This document shows, piece after piece, positions 1-11,112 of a stretch of DNA of 64,000 bases. How positions within the stretch are numbered: the first letter of the stretch is position 1; every line of letters begins with the position of its first letter. Source of the DNA: Aporrectodea caliginosa (lineage: Eukaryota; Annelida; Clitellata; Crassiclitellata; Lumbricidae); contig JACEVL010006447.1 of assembly GCA_020284085.1 (NCBI GenBank), positions 390,001 through 454,000 of the forward strand. Reading direction: 5' to 3'. The notes beneath the pieces were generated by a model, which was not told where the DNA came from, ran no database searches, and saw nothing but the letters and a program-made list of their open reading frames with translations. The position numbers and the translations under genes were made by a program.

Positions 1-539
1 TGATCTGGTGTCGGAATCGAACACAGGTCGTTCGCATTCGCAAGATGGCGCGTTTTCCGCCGACGAAGAATTTCTCGTTCCCGAACTACTCTGCGTTTCC
101 GTTCATGAACTGCCGAGTGCCGTCGCTGAAAATGGCCGAGCGACCGAGCATCTTAGCCATCTATTAACGGATGTACATGGGTCTGTGGAGCAGCTAGTCG
201 CGTCGCCACCTGGCGAATTTGAACCAAACGACAACCGATCGGCCTCAACAGAAAAGGGAGGCTTATTGCCACCTAGCGAATGCAGCGCTAACGACGGCGG
301 TGGGCTTTTTACAATAGAGCGAAATGTGTCGCCACGTAGCGAATGCAGGACAAACGACAACGCTTCGTCTTTAGCAGAGCAACACAACGTATCGTCACCT
401 AGCGAAAGCAGGGCAAACGAGTGCGCTTCGACAAAGGTGAATACTGGTTCTCGTCGGGCAACTGTGACCAGAAGGAGGAAGGATTCGGGACTCTCTGCGG
501 TCGAACGAAAAACGACAAAAACTCTGGCCATCGTTCTAG
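1..539 (+). CDS. D2-like aminergic GPCR, internal exon (third intracellular loop to start of TM6)
   Basis: The frame is open from the left edge, so TM1-TM5 lie outside the window. Most of the exon encodes a long, Ser/Glu/Asn-rich third intracellular loop. It ends in a basic stretch and the start of TM6 (KTTKTLAIVLG). A GT donor follows base 539 in phase 1, and joining to the exon at 8215 gives LAIVLGVFLICWLPFF, the classic TM6 of biogenic-amine receptors. Without splicing the frame stops at 557. A long loop 3 with a short C-terminal tail is typical of dopamine D2-like and alpha2-adrenergic-like receptors; D2-like is my best reading from TM6/TM7, but octopamine or serotonin-1-like receptors are not excluded. 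Codons 203-454 encode four tandem 21-residue repeats, which is odd for this loop. The product would act at the plasma membrane, coupling an amine ligand to G proteins, probably Gi/o. Confidence 0.88.
203..454 (+). repeat. Four in-frame 63-bp (21-residue) tandem repeats in the receptor loop
   Basis: Units begin at 203, 266, 329 and 392, exactly 63 bp apart. Each opens with a variant of SPPSECxANDN (SPPGEFEPNDN, LPPSECSANDG, SPRSECRTNDN, SSPSESRANEC) followed by a more variable half. Register and reading frame are kept in all four copies although the copies have diverged. Confidence 0.9.
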
Positions 540-834
540 GTATAGTCTACGTTTTGTAATCAGTCTCTTTGTTCGTATATTCATTATTTAGCGCCTTAAG
601 AAGCGGCTGCAGAATTTCAGAGAGAAGGGGACTGAAGGTTGGACAGAGAAAGATATGGCGAATTGCGAGTAGGGCCTAGATCTGTGGCGGTTGGATGGTG
701 AAGAGTTGACGAATGTAAGAAAGCTGAGAGGTTTGAAGGGCGTTATAGGTAGGAGACATAGGTTTGTAATTATTGCGCTGAGGGACTCTAAACCAAATGC
801 AATAGTGGGAGACTGCATCTTGACATTGTTGATA

Positions 835-1294
835 GGGGCCGTCCATAAATGACGTCACGCAATTTTGGCCGATTGTTAACCCCCCATACCCCCTCGTCAC
901 ACTTCGTCACAAAAAGTAACACCTCCCTCTGAAAATGACGTCACAAAGCTCTGACCCCTAAAACCAAATTTCCATGGCGAAGCAAAATGCTCCTTCATGG
1001 AACAAATAGGGAACGCATGAATATTTTAAAATCTAACTGTGACCAAATATTGAAATAATTAGAAAATTATTAATAATGGTGCCCGTATACATTAAAATAA
1101 TTAAAAAAATAATGAAAATTTACTCCTCAAAATTAGTGCTGTTATTATTAAAATTAAATTGTTGTTAATTGTTAAGTTTAAAAACATAAACCTGGTGTGA
1201 CGTCACACTTCTCAGACCCCACCCTCATGTCACGCATCATCACAAATTGCCGATCCCCTCCCCTAGGTGCGTGACGTCATATATGGACGGCCCC
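835..1294. mobile_element. MITE with GGGGCCGTCC termini, copy 1
   Basis: The left end GGGGCCGTCCATAAATGACG is matched in inverse orientation by the right end, giving imperfect terminal inverted repeats of about 26 bp. The AT-rich interior has no coding capacity. A second copy lies at 47107-47544 and shares interior blocks such as CCAAATTTCCATGGC. TA flanks both ends, suggesting a 2-bp target duplication. The superfamily is not assigned. Confidence 0.85.
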
Positions 1295-2349
1295 TAGCCT
1301 ATAGAGCACGGGAGTTAACAACTGAAATGGTTCGGACTGTTATTATCGCTACTGTGGAACGCGTCATTGGGCTACAGTGTAGCAGCCACAGCGCGATCCA
1401 CCCTTTTAATTAGTCAGTCGCCGTAGTATAAATATTTCGATGGTGACTGCACACTTAGTTCTTTGCTATCTTTTTCAGTTCAGTCACTTGAGTTTTTTTT
1501 CTGATTTTTAAGATTTGGTTCGCTTTTCGGTTACAATTACAATTACAATCATACCAGTGACATAGATCACAAAGCAGCGACGCGCTGTCACTGTGTAATG
1601 TCACGCTAAGTGTCGGAGTCAACGTTCGACACGACCAACCGGAAATAGAATTAGTCAATAACGTCAACGTCATCCAGTGACTGAACTACTTTATTTTAAT
1701 TTATTTCAATTTGTTAGGTTGCGAAACATCATCAGTTCATAACGTCATATGTTGCATTAAATTCACAAAATTTGTCGAAAATCACGGCAATTATTCACGG
1801 CATTTGGAGAATTCACGGCAAAGCCAAAAATCACGGAATTGACGTGACTTCGTGAATTTCTACTGATTCTATTAATTCTTAATCGCTGCGCCCCATTCCA
1901 GAATAAACCAGAAACAAGCCTATTCCCTAATCATAATGCATATATGGCCAGTGTAAATTCACGAAGCCACAGAAGCCGAGAATTTGATTTTCGGTATATT
2001 TTGTGAAATTAATGGAACACGACGTCCGGAACTGACATGTTTCACAACGTAACAAATTGCAATAAATTAGAATAAAGTGATACAGACACTATTCATGACG
2101 TTGAAGCCATTGAGTCATTGTAGCCAATTTCCCGTTGGTCGTACGACTCGTACGCATTGGCCGCCATTTGTATTGTTTATCTTTTGTTTCGCATTATCGC
2201 AAATTACATTGTTTCATTATTTATGATTATGACCAAAGCGGTAAACAGTATCGTTGCACACTGACGCAGGACAGATGCTTTGCTTTGTTCTATGACGAAA
2301 CCTGATTGGATGTAGGACATTTTTATGGCATTAAACATAATAATATTAT
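1295..2349. other. Intron sequence without recognised feature
   Basis: AT-rich. Positions 1740-1866 contain several TCACGG motifs and end in CACGAAG-like sequence; a related block lies at 3411-3500, so this may be the worn edge of an old DNA transposon. No gene is seen. Confidence 0.4.
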
Positions 2350-3355
2350 AGCAACTGCGGTAAAAGTGCATTTTAGCGTATTTTATTGATAGTGGAGGTA
2401 GACGTGTATTTTAGCGTATTTAATTATTGCAATGATGTTCATCATAACTGTAATGAATTCAGCTTCTATTTAAGCAAGATTCTTTTCATCAATCCCACTT
2501 CTATTTAACCTAAAATTATTTTCGTCAGTCCCACTTCTATTGAGCAAGAACTCTTTCCGTCAATCCAATTTGTATTCGACCAATGCTGACTCGCCATGCA
2601 ATTAGGGCTGCCAACCGTCCCGGATTCGCCGGGACAGTCCCGGATTCGCCGGGACAGTACCGGAATCGGCCTTGTGCGTCCCGTGTCCCGGATTGATCCC
2701 AAATTGTCCCGGAATGGTGTAAATATCCACTTCACCAGAATTTAATGTTGTTCGGCAACTTGTTCCTTGTTTTCGCACACTAAACTCAACAAGTTGTACG
2801 ATGAATTTTGCGTTCTACGTTCTATCAGACCTGACATTGTTAGCTCAGCATCGGACACTAGACAGCGCTATGTTTAAGTCATCAAACTTGAAAAAACCAC
2901 TGACACTCAGTTAGGCTACTTAGCATTATGTCCTGCGATCTGTCAGTTCCCGTTTCCAACGCTTTTTGCGAGAGAGTGTTCAGCATTACGAACGACGTAA
3001 CATTCTTAACATAGGCCTACGATGACGTGGACATGGTAAATTGGTCACGGCATATTGAGTGACTACGGACGTCCTGGAATGGCAAAATCAAAAGTTGGCA
3101 GCTATGCATACATGCAATGGCGAGTCATTTACGACGCTAAACTACACGTTTTGTCATCAACCCAGCTTCTGTTTGAGCAAATAACTAGTTTCATCAATCC
3201 AACTTCCGTTTCGGCAAACAATTATTTTTATCAATCTAGCTTCCATTTATGCAGACACATAACAGAAATAATAAAATACGCTAAAATGCTCGGTCGGCAA
3301 CATCATGAATTAAATAGGCCTACGATAAAGTGCACTTTTACCGCAACTGCGTCAG
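2350..3355. mobile_element. TIR element with a minisatellite core, split by a hAT relic
   Basis: The left end near 2350 (GCAACTGCGGTAAAAGTGCA, then TTTTAGCGTATT) recurs inverted at 3268-3355. Inside are two blocks of a degenerate ~40 bp tandem repeat (about 2450-2580 and 3155-3260) with the theme ATCAATCCAACTTCTATTTA. A hAT-like element sits between the two blocks. The same minisatellite recurs at 13.7 and 49.3 kb. The superfamily is unknown; target duplications are not clear. Confidence 0.6.
2603..3104 (+). pseudogene. hAT transposon relic with C-terminal transposase fragment
   Basis: The left end TAGGGCTGCCAACCGTCCCG is echoed by GTTGGCAGC at the right end. Around 2930-2990 one frame reads SVPVSNAFCERVFSITND, the conserved C-terminal dimerisation motif of hAT transposases (ERxFS). 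The rest of the transposase is missing. A direct repeat with GGGACA/TGTCCC inverted motifs lies at 2617-2660, near the left end. Confidence 0.7.
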
Positions 3356-4395
3356 TTCTTTATTATTTGCGTTATTGTTTGGTTGGATATTAGTTAATAA
3401 ATACGTGCTTTCATGCCCTGAATTTTCCGTGATTTTCGCCAAGTTTTACAAAATTCTACCGTGACGTTTGAACTTGTTTTGCTGTGAATCTCTACTAGCC
3501 CTACTAATTATGCACCATGTCGAGCTATGCTACCACTGCAGGCCGAAGTCCGAACACCAGTGAACAAGCGGTGGAAAAGTCTATTAACGACATTTGGCAA
3601 ATGTATGACAGTGACGGCAAGTTTTCTACTTTCGGAAGTGTGCTTAAAGTAATAATGATAGAATTGATAGACATTATTATTGTCTATCATTTCATAATGA
3701 ATCAAGACTAATGGAAGTAAATGCAAAACCGCACAGAGGGTACCACCAGAAACGGATTTGCACGAATCCCCCAACCCATTCTGAACAGCCATTTGGCAGC
3801 TTTGCTCCCATGGTGACGCAAATGGTATTTTTGTATAAACGTGTGTATGAATATATATATATGTATGTATATTTTCATGTATGTGTGCATGTACGTATGT
3901 ACATGTATGTATCTGTGCATGTATCTAGATGCTAATGTAGCTCCTCTACTGCCTCATAATAGCAGCGTAAGTCCGCATGGACCAGGTTGCTTGGCGAGTT
4001 TTGGTGCCTGGTTAGACTCTACGGTGCAAAGTGGTTTCTAATGGAAGACAGCGTGGTGCAAAGATGGAAGTAAACAAGAGTGAACAATATAAGCCATTGC
4101 TTACAAGATATACAGAGGCAAATTAAATATAATTATATGAAACTCTACGTAAACAAATAGTCTATATAAAAATAAATGTACAAAAGTAAATATTGCAGCT
4201 TCACAAGAAATTGTTAGAATTCACTCTCGTCTCCGTAGTTTCTCTTCATGAACGGTTTTGTGAAGTTAACCACAGATCCAAGTTCAGTATGCGTTTCCGC
4301 TCAGTCGTTTTTGGATGAAGTTCCGGAAAAATTGACTAGTGGCGCTATAAAAAAATGATGAATTGCACAACATTATTTTACAATTACAATCACCT
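3356..4395. other. Intron sequence with an ATGT-type simple repeat
   Basis: Positions 3845-3930 are a degenerate (ATGT)n/(AT)n tract. The remainder shows nothing recognisable. Confidence 0.5.
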
Positions 4396-4700
4396 GGGGT
4401 GCTGGAGAGTGCAGCGGTTAGTGTGCTGGACAGTCAATCGATAGGGGTCGGGGTTCAAATCCTGGCCAGAGCAGAAATTTGATTTGAGGTTCCTGCTGCA
4501 CCTGCGCTCTATAGCCAACTCAGCTCTAATGAATGCACTGATCGTACGTCACTGTCGGTGGGAAGATGAGACAGGACTGGCCACCCGACCTCATAAATAT
4601 GCTGAGGCTAAGAAAATGAAGTCGCTAACATTTCATACCCATGGCTGCCTGGGGTCTAGCTTAAGGGACTGCTCGTCTTCTTCATCTATATCCCACTAAT
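4396..4700 (+). mobile_element. tRNA-derived SINE (family A), + copy
   Basis: The head resembles a tRNA: an A-box-like GTGCAGCGGTTAGTGTGCTGG and a B-box GGGTTCAAATCC at about 4450-4462. It is followed by a conserved body (GAGGCTAAGAAAATGAAG) and a TTC-rich tail. Related copies are at 25985, 27205, 29040, 54965 and 55685. I do not call it a functional tRNA because no complete cloverleaf is present. Confidence 0.75.
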
Positions 4701-6104
4701 TTACATCATTATGCTGTAGTATTATACACCGCATCACAACAATCACATCAATCACATCATAAAGATCAATCACACCAGACAATTCACACATTATATCCAT
4801 CACATTAATACGAAGTCTTCTTTAGCTCGTGTTGTGTTTTGCCGGCGAGGTCAATGTTTTCTTATAAAAGCTCAGTATAGAACAACCGTCCATTTCGTCG
4901 CAGTAATACGCTGCTTCTTATTCAGATCGTCATATAATAGGCTAAGACGGCTGCATCTCATTTGCATGTAATTTGCATATGATATCCATCTAATTATTTC
5001 GGCCTCGTATACTTGAGACCATTATGCATAGAAATTCAATGTCTGCATCTTACCCTATGAGCGATAGAGACTCGCTCGCCTCGTATCACAAATAAGAAGA
5101 TTGATGTTGACGTCTATCAGCGCAACGACCACGCTGTGATCTCTCTCGAATCCAGAGGCGCAACCTTGATCCAGAAAGTGGGGGTTCACAAATTGTCTCT
5201 GCCTCTTCGTGACTATGGAAACGCTAGATTAAGGCAAGACAACGTAGGCAATTAAGGCGAGGTAAGATAGGATACGACAATGAGAGGTAGATTAAGATAG
5301 GGCAAAGTATGATATAATTTAAGTAAATATGAGATGACGTTAGGTAAGGTAATATAGAGGTAATATAAAGGTAATATAGAAGTATAGTAAGGCAATGTAA
5401 AGGTATTATGGTGTTTATAAGAGATGTTGTCCTGGGTTTGGACAATTTTTCGAATGAGGCTCACACACACAATAGCTCTTTAGAATCGAACATCATACCC
5501 GGTATTCATTCTTCTTAAGCGACATCACAAGGAACTATCAATCTAACGATTAGCGATCGAACCCCGAATCGCTGAGCTGAGAGACAAACACAATCAATCT
5601 GCTGCCGAACAACGGTTTTTGTACAGAACCGAAAAGTCGGCTTTCAGAAGTAAATACTCTCAAGAAATTTATGTCGACTTAACCCGACGATACCTCGCAG
5701 AAATGCTTTTGCCACGTCCCACCTTCAAACTGCGCAATATAACACAGAAGGCTCTACACCTAAATTCGGCCATTAGGTCTCGAAACGAAAATTTGCGGTT
5801 TTGGTATTGTTTTAAAATGTCGGCCTTGGTCTTAATACTCCGGTCTTGGTCTTGAGCTTTTGGTCTTGTCTTGGTCCTGAGCGTCGGTCTTGATCTAACG
5901 TCTATTATAGTAGAGTGGAGTATTCGTTGTTTTTGTATGTAGGCCCACTGGTGTCAGTATACCAACAAGACTGCTTGGAGGCTCAGTCAACCATGAATGC
6001 TAGTGCTCTAATGACTTGCTTTATATAGGCTATATTGATGCAGTTTCTCGAGATTGCATCAACAAGAATTGCATACTATAGGGATTGGGTGGACTTTTTC
6101 CTCT
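4701..6104. other. Intron sequence, low-complexity and degenerate repeats
   Basis: Positions 5230-5400 are a purine-rich stretch with repeated GGTAA words. Positions 5800-5900 contain repeated GGTCTTG words that recur at 6495-6610, possibly the ends of a decayed DNA transposon. No gene is seen. Confidence 0.35.
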
Positions 6105-6200
6105 TCTGGATAGGTTGTTTCATCGCTTGTGATTAAGCTGGTGCCCTGCGCTTGTCTTTCGAGTGGCTTTTTATAAGTTTGGAGATTACGATTAGGCCTA
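6105..6200 (+). repeat. Short interspersed repeat (AAGCTGGTGCCCTGCG family)
   Basis: This shares AAGCTGGTGCCCTGCG and a GGAGATTACGATTA end with the copy at 24590-24685. It also matches the disrupted copy that hosts the transposon nest in otopetrin intron 3, and a weak copy at 43190-43262. Confidence 0.6.
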
Positions 6201-7085
6201 TACTGTCCTACATCTCATCAACATTTGCTAGGAGATTGTTTAGCGGTAGTCGATTAATTATTTAAGAGGCCTCACCGTGCAAAGGGCACTCGGGAACAGA
6301 ACCATGTGTGATTCATTATTTGCCAAAAATGTAACAGACGTAGGCCCTATAATTATAATCTGAATGATTTCGATGATTATTTTGTACTTTTATTTCAGTT
6401 TTGTTTTAATCGCTGTCTTCTTTGTGATTCTTATAGCTTCATATTGCCGTAAACTAAGAATAAGACATTGCTTAACACTCATGATTTTGTTCATGGATAT
6501 TCGATCACGGTCTTGATCTAGAGGCTTAGGTCTTTGTCTCGAACCCTATGGTCTTGGTCTCGTACCATACGGTCTTTGTCTTGAACTTGATTTTGGAATT
6601 CAGGTCTTGCGTACCGCTCTGTGTAAATTAAATAGCGCCACAGAATGTAAATGCGCTGCATAAAGGCACCGTTACATTTTCCTTTATGTTCTTGTAACGG
6701 ACATTTGTGGGCGGTGGCGAGGGGGACTCGATCCCCATCGTCTGCTCTGAGACGACGAGGCGCGTTTTCATGGGGCGTTCATGATCGGTCGAGTTGGATA
6801 TTAAAAGCGAATGAGGCAAACGCGGTAAATCCAGTTTTACGGCTTGTTTTCAGCGGACGGAGAAGCAGGCTTCGAAAGGCCTACAGACCTCGGCTGTAGG
6901 GGAAAGGGAGAAAGCCTAAGAAGGAAGGCGAGGGTTAGAAGGAGGGTAGAGGGATAGACAGATAGGCAGACAGACAGACAGAAAGAGTTAGGGAAATACA
7001 GATCGTAATAGTTGTTAGATGATGGCAGGGTTAGACCTAGAAGGAATAAGAGGGAGGTCGAGGAAGGAAAATGATAGACTCAGAG
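6201..7085. other. Intron sequence without recognised feature
   Basis: GGTCTTG-rich words at 6495-6610; otherwise unremarkable up to the purine-rich simple repeats. Confidence 0.35.
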
Positions 7086-7183
7086 AAAGAGAGGCAGTGA
7101 GAGAGTGAATCATGGAAACAGATAAGTAAAGAGACAAGTAGAGAGATTAAGCAAGAGAAGATGAGAGAGAGAGACAGACAGAC

Positions 7184-7217
<34 letters not shown>

Positions 7218-7335
7218 AGAAAGATTAGAGGTAGAGGAAGAGAGAGACAGATGAGAGAGACAGAGAAAGTGGCAGAGAAATTCGAGGATAATATCATGAA
7301 TTATGCACCTGGGGATTCGCTTGGAACGGCAACGC

Positions 7336-7426
<91 letters not shown>

Positions 7427-7610
7427 TACAGACAACAGAGACAGACAGAGAGAGACAGAGAGAGAGAGAGAGGGAGGGAGGGAGGAGAGGGAGGAGACAG
7501 AGAGGGAGAGACAGAGTGAAAGACAGAGAGAGACAGAGAGAGGGAGAGAGGGAGACAGAGAGACACTGAGACAGAGAGACAGAGACAGACAGACAGAGAC
7601 AGACAACTTG
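7086..7610. repeat. GA/GACA simple-repeat block
   Basis: Mixed (GA)n and (GACA)n tracts, including uninterrupted (GA)n at about 7338-7381 followed by (GACA)n to 7425. Long ORFs here on both strands are compositional artefacts. Confidence 0.95.
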
Positions 7611-8214
7611 ATTCCACTTAATTCAAATACAGCAACCTCTGTGCGTTTCGATATCTACATGGTGTCTGATTGATTGTTGCTTTGCCTTTTGCCTCTGCGT
7701 CTGCGGTTCGAACCCAGGTTCACTTCGATGCAAAACTGACAACTCGTTATCCAGCTGTGCAGCCAGCGAAGAGAGATGGATCGGTTGTTGAATATTTGCA
7801 GTTGTCTTTTGTGTGCTTCAGCCGAAAGATCCACCAGTGACAGGACCACACCTCTTAAGACAACTGCATGGCATGTACTCTATAATTAGACTAGATTGGA
7901 TTGATCAGTTCAGATCAGACAAGATTAGACTAGATTAGACTAGACTAGATTAGATTATATTAGTTTAGATTGGATTGGAATAACCAGACTAAACTGGATC
8001 TGATTTGATTGGATCAGAATTGATTGGATTGGGGTTAAGGCAACTGTTGATAGAGTCGTAAGTTAGAGTTAAACGAATATTGATTGATTGTTTGTTTGTT
8101 TGATTAATTGATTGATTGATAGATTGATTGATAAGACGACTGTTCACTTCAGCCCTCTATCTATTGTTCTTGTTGTCATCGTTGCTGCTGCTGTTGTCGT
8201 TGTTGTTCTTTCAG

Positions 8215-8459
8215 GTGTCTTCCTCATCTGTTGGTTGCCCTTCTTCAGTCTGAGCCTCGTCAACGCCAGCTGCCTTCTTCGTCTGGAATCATCGGTCGTC
8301 AACTGTCCTGGGTTCGATCCCTGGTTCGTCTCAGTCGTCGTTTGGCTCGGCTACATCAACAGCTGCCTCAACCCCATCATCTACACCATCTTCAACGTCG
8401 ATTTCAGACGCACATTCGCACGCATCGTCCTGCTACGGAGGCAGATAACGTCGTCTTGA
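8215..8459 (+). CDS. D2-like aminergic GPCR, terminal exon (TM6 end, TM7, C-tail)
   Basis: After the TTTCAG acceptor the exon encodes VFLICWLPFF, completing the CWxP toggle motif of TM6. An extracellular loop follows with two cysteines, then TM7 with WLGYINSCLNPIIYTIFN. NPIIY is the NPxxY activation motif. After a helix-8-like segment (FRRTFARIVLLRR) the protein stops at 8457-8459. The very short tail is characteristic of D2-like and alpha2-like receptors. No strong poly(A) signal is visible just downstream. Confidence 0.9.
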
Positions 8460-9230
8460 CGACCAACGGTTGCCTAGCAACGCCATGAACAATCAACCAC
8501 AGTTTTTTGGCGAAGAAAATCAGCTAAATAGAACAAAACAACACAGAGCAGAATGGAACAGGATTCATTAGAACATATTAGAATGTATTAGAACATAATG
8601 ATATTAATTATTGTTATTATCTGTTGCAAACACGCACTGTGGCTTTTGACTCCGATCAGAAAACAGTTTTTAACTGTCGTAGAACGCAGTCGGTTAGAAC
8701 AGTTAGAGCAGTGCTTTCCCATCTGTCTTGACTGCGGAACCTTTTGATCTGAAATTTTTGTACGGAACCCCGACCTAGACAAACCTCATTCTGATATTAT
8801 GTCTGCATGCCAAGTATAGACGAATATAGGCCTAGGTTTTATTGATCAACAGACTCGACAAATTACAGAGGACAATGGATGTCATTTATTCGTACCAATC
8901 GCTGCCAAATGGCTGGCGTCAGGAACTGATGATGATGATGATGATGATGAATAACAGTGATCGGGGTATACATGCAGTTTTAATCCATAAAAATCAGATT
9001 ATGAATCATTTTAAATGAAATTTTCACACGTTTGTCACAGTTGTCACCTCGTGGTCTGATTTCTAATGTAACAACACATTCAAACAACACATTTATTCAA
9101 TTTTCTCACAGAACCCATGTCTTCCCTCACGGAACATTAACGGTTCCATAGAACACACTTTGGGAAATGCTGTGTTAGATAATTGTACATGCAGTCTTTG
9201 TAGGATACGTAAAACACGTTATATTAAGTA
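8460..9230. other. Intergenic sequence
   Basis: Contains a short (GAT)n tract at about 8928-8950. No gene or clear mobile element is seen. Confidence 0.4.
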
Positions 9231-9234
9231 CTTT

Positions 9235-9345
9235 GATACCTACATACATACACACATACATGTAAATATACCTACTGTACAAACATACATAGTGATTTAC
9301 ATACATACATATTATATAGATACACGCGTATACATTCAGCGATGC
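9235..9345. repeat. ATAC-type simple repeat
   Basis: Degenerate (ATAC)n tract. Confidence 0.8.
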
Positions 9346-9524
9346 ATGCATGTATTCATATCGCAGGAGTAATAAGAGTTGCTTGGGCATGTTAGCCGAA
9401 TGAGAACCTCGACTTATCGTCCTTCACTGCCTCGCTCAGAGCCTTCGATGTTCTGTGAAATGGTTGTGAGTTTCGAAAAGAGGGCAATATCAAATGCAGT
9501 TGTATTGCATCGTATATAGTGAAA

Positions 9525-9600
9525 TTCATTAATTCGTTCATTAGAAAATTTATATAGCGCCCCCCTCACAAGGAAACTACTCCCGGAGGTTCGAAATAAA
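9525..9600 (-). repeat. 3' end of the CR1/L2-like retrotransposon family, - strand
   Basis: On the - strand it reads GAGTAGTTTCCTTG...GGCGCTATATAAAT, matching the 3' untranslated end of the element at 57851-59495. Confidence 0.6.
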
Positions 9601-10026
9601 GTGAGATAGAGAGCAGGATGTGACGATGCTTTAATCTTATGTGGGACTTGATAAGGTTTAGTCATTTTAATCCGCTTCCGTCTTCTTTAACATCGACCAG
9701 CTTTCAACGACGACTCCATTTACGGAGGAGATCTGTTCCATTGTACTCAGAATCTCGGATCATGCCGCGTCGGCTGATGGTAAGCTGACTAAAGCTGACA
9801 CAAATACTTTGACCTTGTTTGTTCTTAAGCTCAACGTAAAGTTTCAGCGACTATATATGGCCAGGCCAACCACAAGCGTATACGCGCTCAGACTATGCAA
9901 GCTTTATGCAAATATTTTTAACTTATAGGTCCATGCTTTTGTCTCTTTCTCCCTCTCTCAATATATAATTATAGCCTAAATTAGATATATATTATATATA
10001 TTGTATTGTATTGTATTAAAGCATTT

Positions 10027-10115
10027 GTAAATCGTCTCTAGTATACGGTGAATTGTTCAGAAGCGCTCCCAGTCTGCTAAGCCCCTCGAAAAGAAGCAGG
10101 TTTTGAGAAAACGAA
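10027..10115 (-). repeat. Degenerate fragment of the same retrotransposon 3' end
   Basis: GCGCTCCCAGTCTGC...AAGCAGGTTTTGAG parallels the fragment starting near 14000, in the same orientation. Confidence 0.4.
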
Positions 10116-10149
10116 GGAAGAAGAGAGACTGCTAGATAGAATTGTAGAT

Positions 10150-10595
10150 ATATTTATATATATCACCCATATCGATAAATACGTATATACATACATACAT
10201 ACATAGTTTACATACATACATATATACAATACATGCATACAAACTTACATATACGTATATAAAAAATGCAACATGCATGCACACATTCGTATGTATTATA
10301 TACATACATACATACCCACAATACATATACATATACATACTTATATATTTATGATAAATATTATATACAAGTACATGTACACTGTATGCAAATCGATGAT
10401 GAATGCGAAGGATTGTATTTGTGTAGGTTATGTTAGGGCATTAAGACACTCGGCTTAATGTGTCATTCCTTTGGTCTCGTGATGTGAAAACGTGTAGTCG
10501 TTTGCGACGTGACCTGTCAGTTCAGCCTTGGTGCTAACATAATGTACGGCTTGCGAACGAAACAGACCATCAAAATCGAAGATACATACATACTG

Positions 10596-10640
<45 letters not shown>

Positions 10641-10800
10641 TATATATATAACGAAAATATCTATAACAATTATATATAAATTATAACGATTATACATGAT
10701 GCACATTAGTTTGATATTTGTATCTCTCTCTGTATAGTTTACGTTATGTATAAATGCATTATATATATATATGCATGTAATACAGAATTGCATTTCATAA
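10150..10800. repeat. ATAC and TA simple repeats
   Basis: (TACA)n from about 10180 to 10330, and long (TA)n at 10600-10650 with further AT-rich sequence. ORFs here are compositional. Confidence 0.85.
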
Positions 10801-10984
10801 ATAAATACAGATGTGGATGTGTATATATAAATTATATGTAATGCATAAATACATTTTACACTGAGTTAGAGTTAATGCGTAAATACACTCATAAACTGCT
10901 AAGTGTATGTTCGAAAATAAAAGACCACCATTAATATTTTATCTTCGCCTATAGATACACTTTCTTCGGGACGATTGATTTGGG

Positions 10985-11112
10985 CAAACGACCGGTCATT
11001 TAAACGACCGGTCATTTAAACGACCGGTCATTTGCGGACCAAAGTCATCGCTTGCTTAAGCGAAGCGGATCTTGATGTCAGCGCTGCAGCGTCCGTCTCT
11101 GCAGCGCTGTCC
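10985..11112. repeat. Three palindromic CGACCGGTCATTT repeats and a CAGCGCTGCAG hairpin
   Basis: AACGACCGGTCATTT occurs three times in a row at 10985-11035. At about 11080-11108 CAGCGCTGCAG is followed nine bases later by CTGCAGCGCTG, its exact inverse, so a hairpin could form. No function is assigned. Confidence 0.7.

Larger units (their letters stand above)
540..8214 (+). other. Phase-1 intron of the D2-like receptor, 7675 bp
   Basis: The intron is bounded by AG|GTATAG at the donor and a T-rich tract ending TTTCAG at the acceptor. It splits a glycine codon inside TM6. It contains a MITE, a minisatellite-cored TIR element with a hAT insertion, a tRNA-derived SINE and long purine-rich simple repeats, each listed separately. 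No other coding exon is visible in it. Confidence 0.85.

Noticed and set aside
3055..3393. 112-codon ORF
   Set aside because: It runs across the hAT right end, the minisatellite and the TIR of the host element; no domain.
4396..4474. Possible functional tRNA gene
   Set aside because: A- and B-boxes are present but there is no complete acceptor-stem pairing, and the unit continues into a SINE body found at other loci.
5763..6612. Possible hAT element with GGTCTTG-rich ends
   Set aside because: The word repeats are convincing but I could not define termini or a target duplication, so it is described only as low-complexity sequence.
7161..7673. 170-codon ORF rich in RERERQTD
   Set aside because: It is a translation of GA/GACA repeats. 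Similar ORFs at 28249, 29533, 31441 and 53183 are rejected for the same reason.
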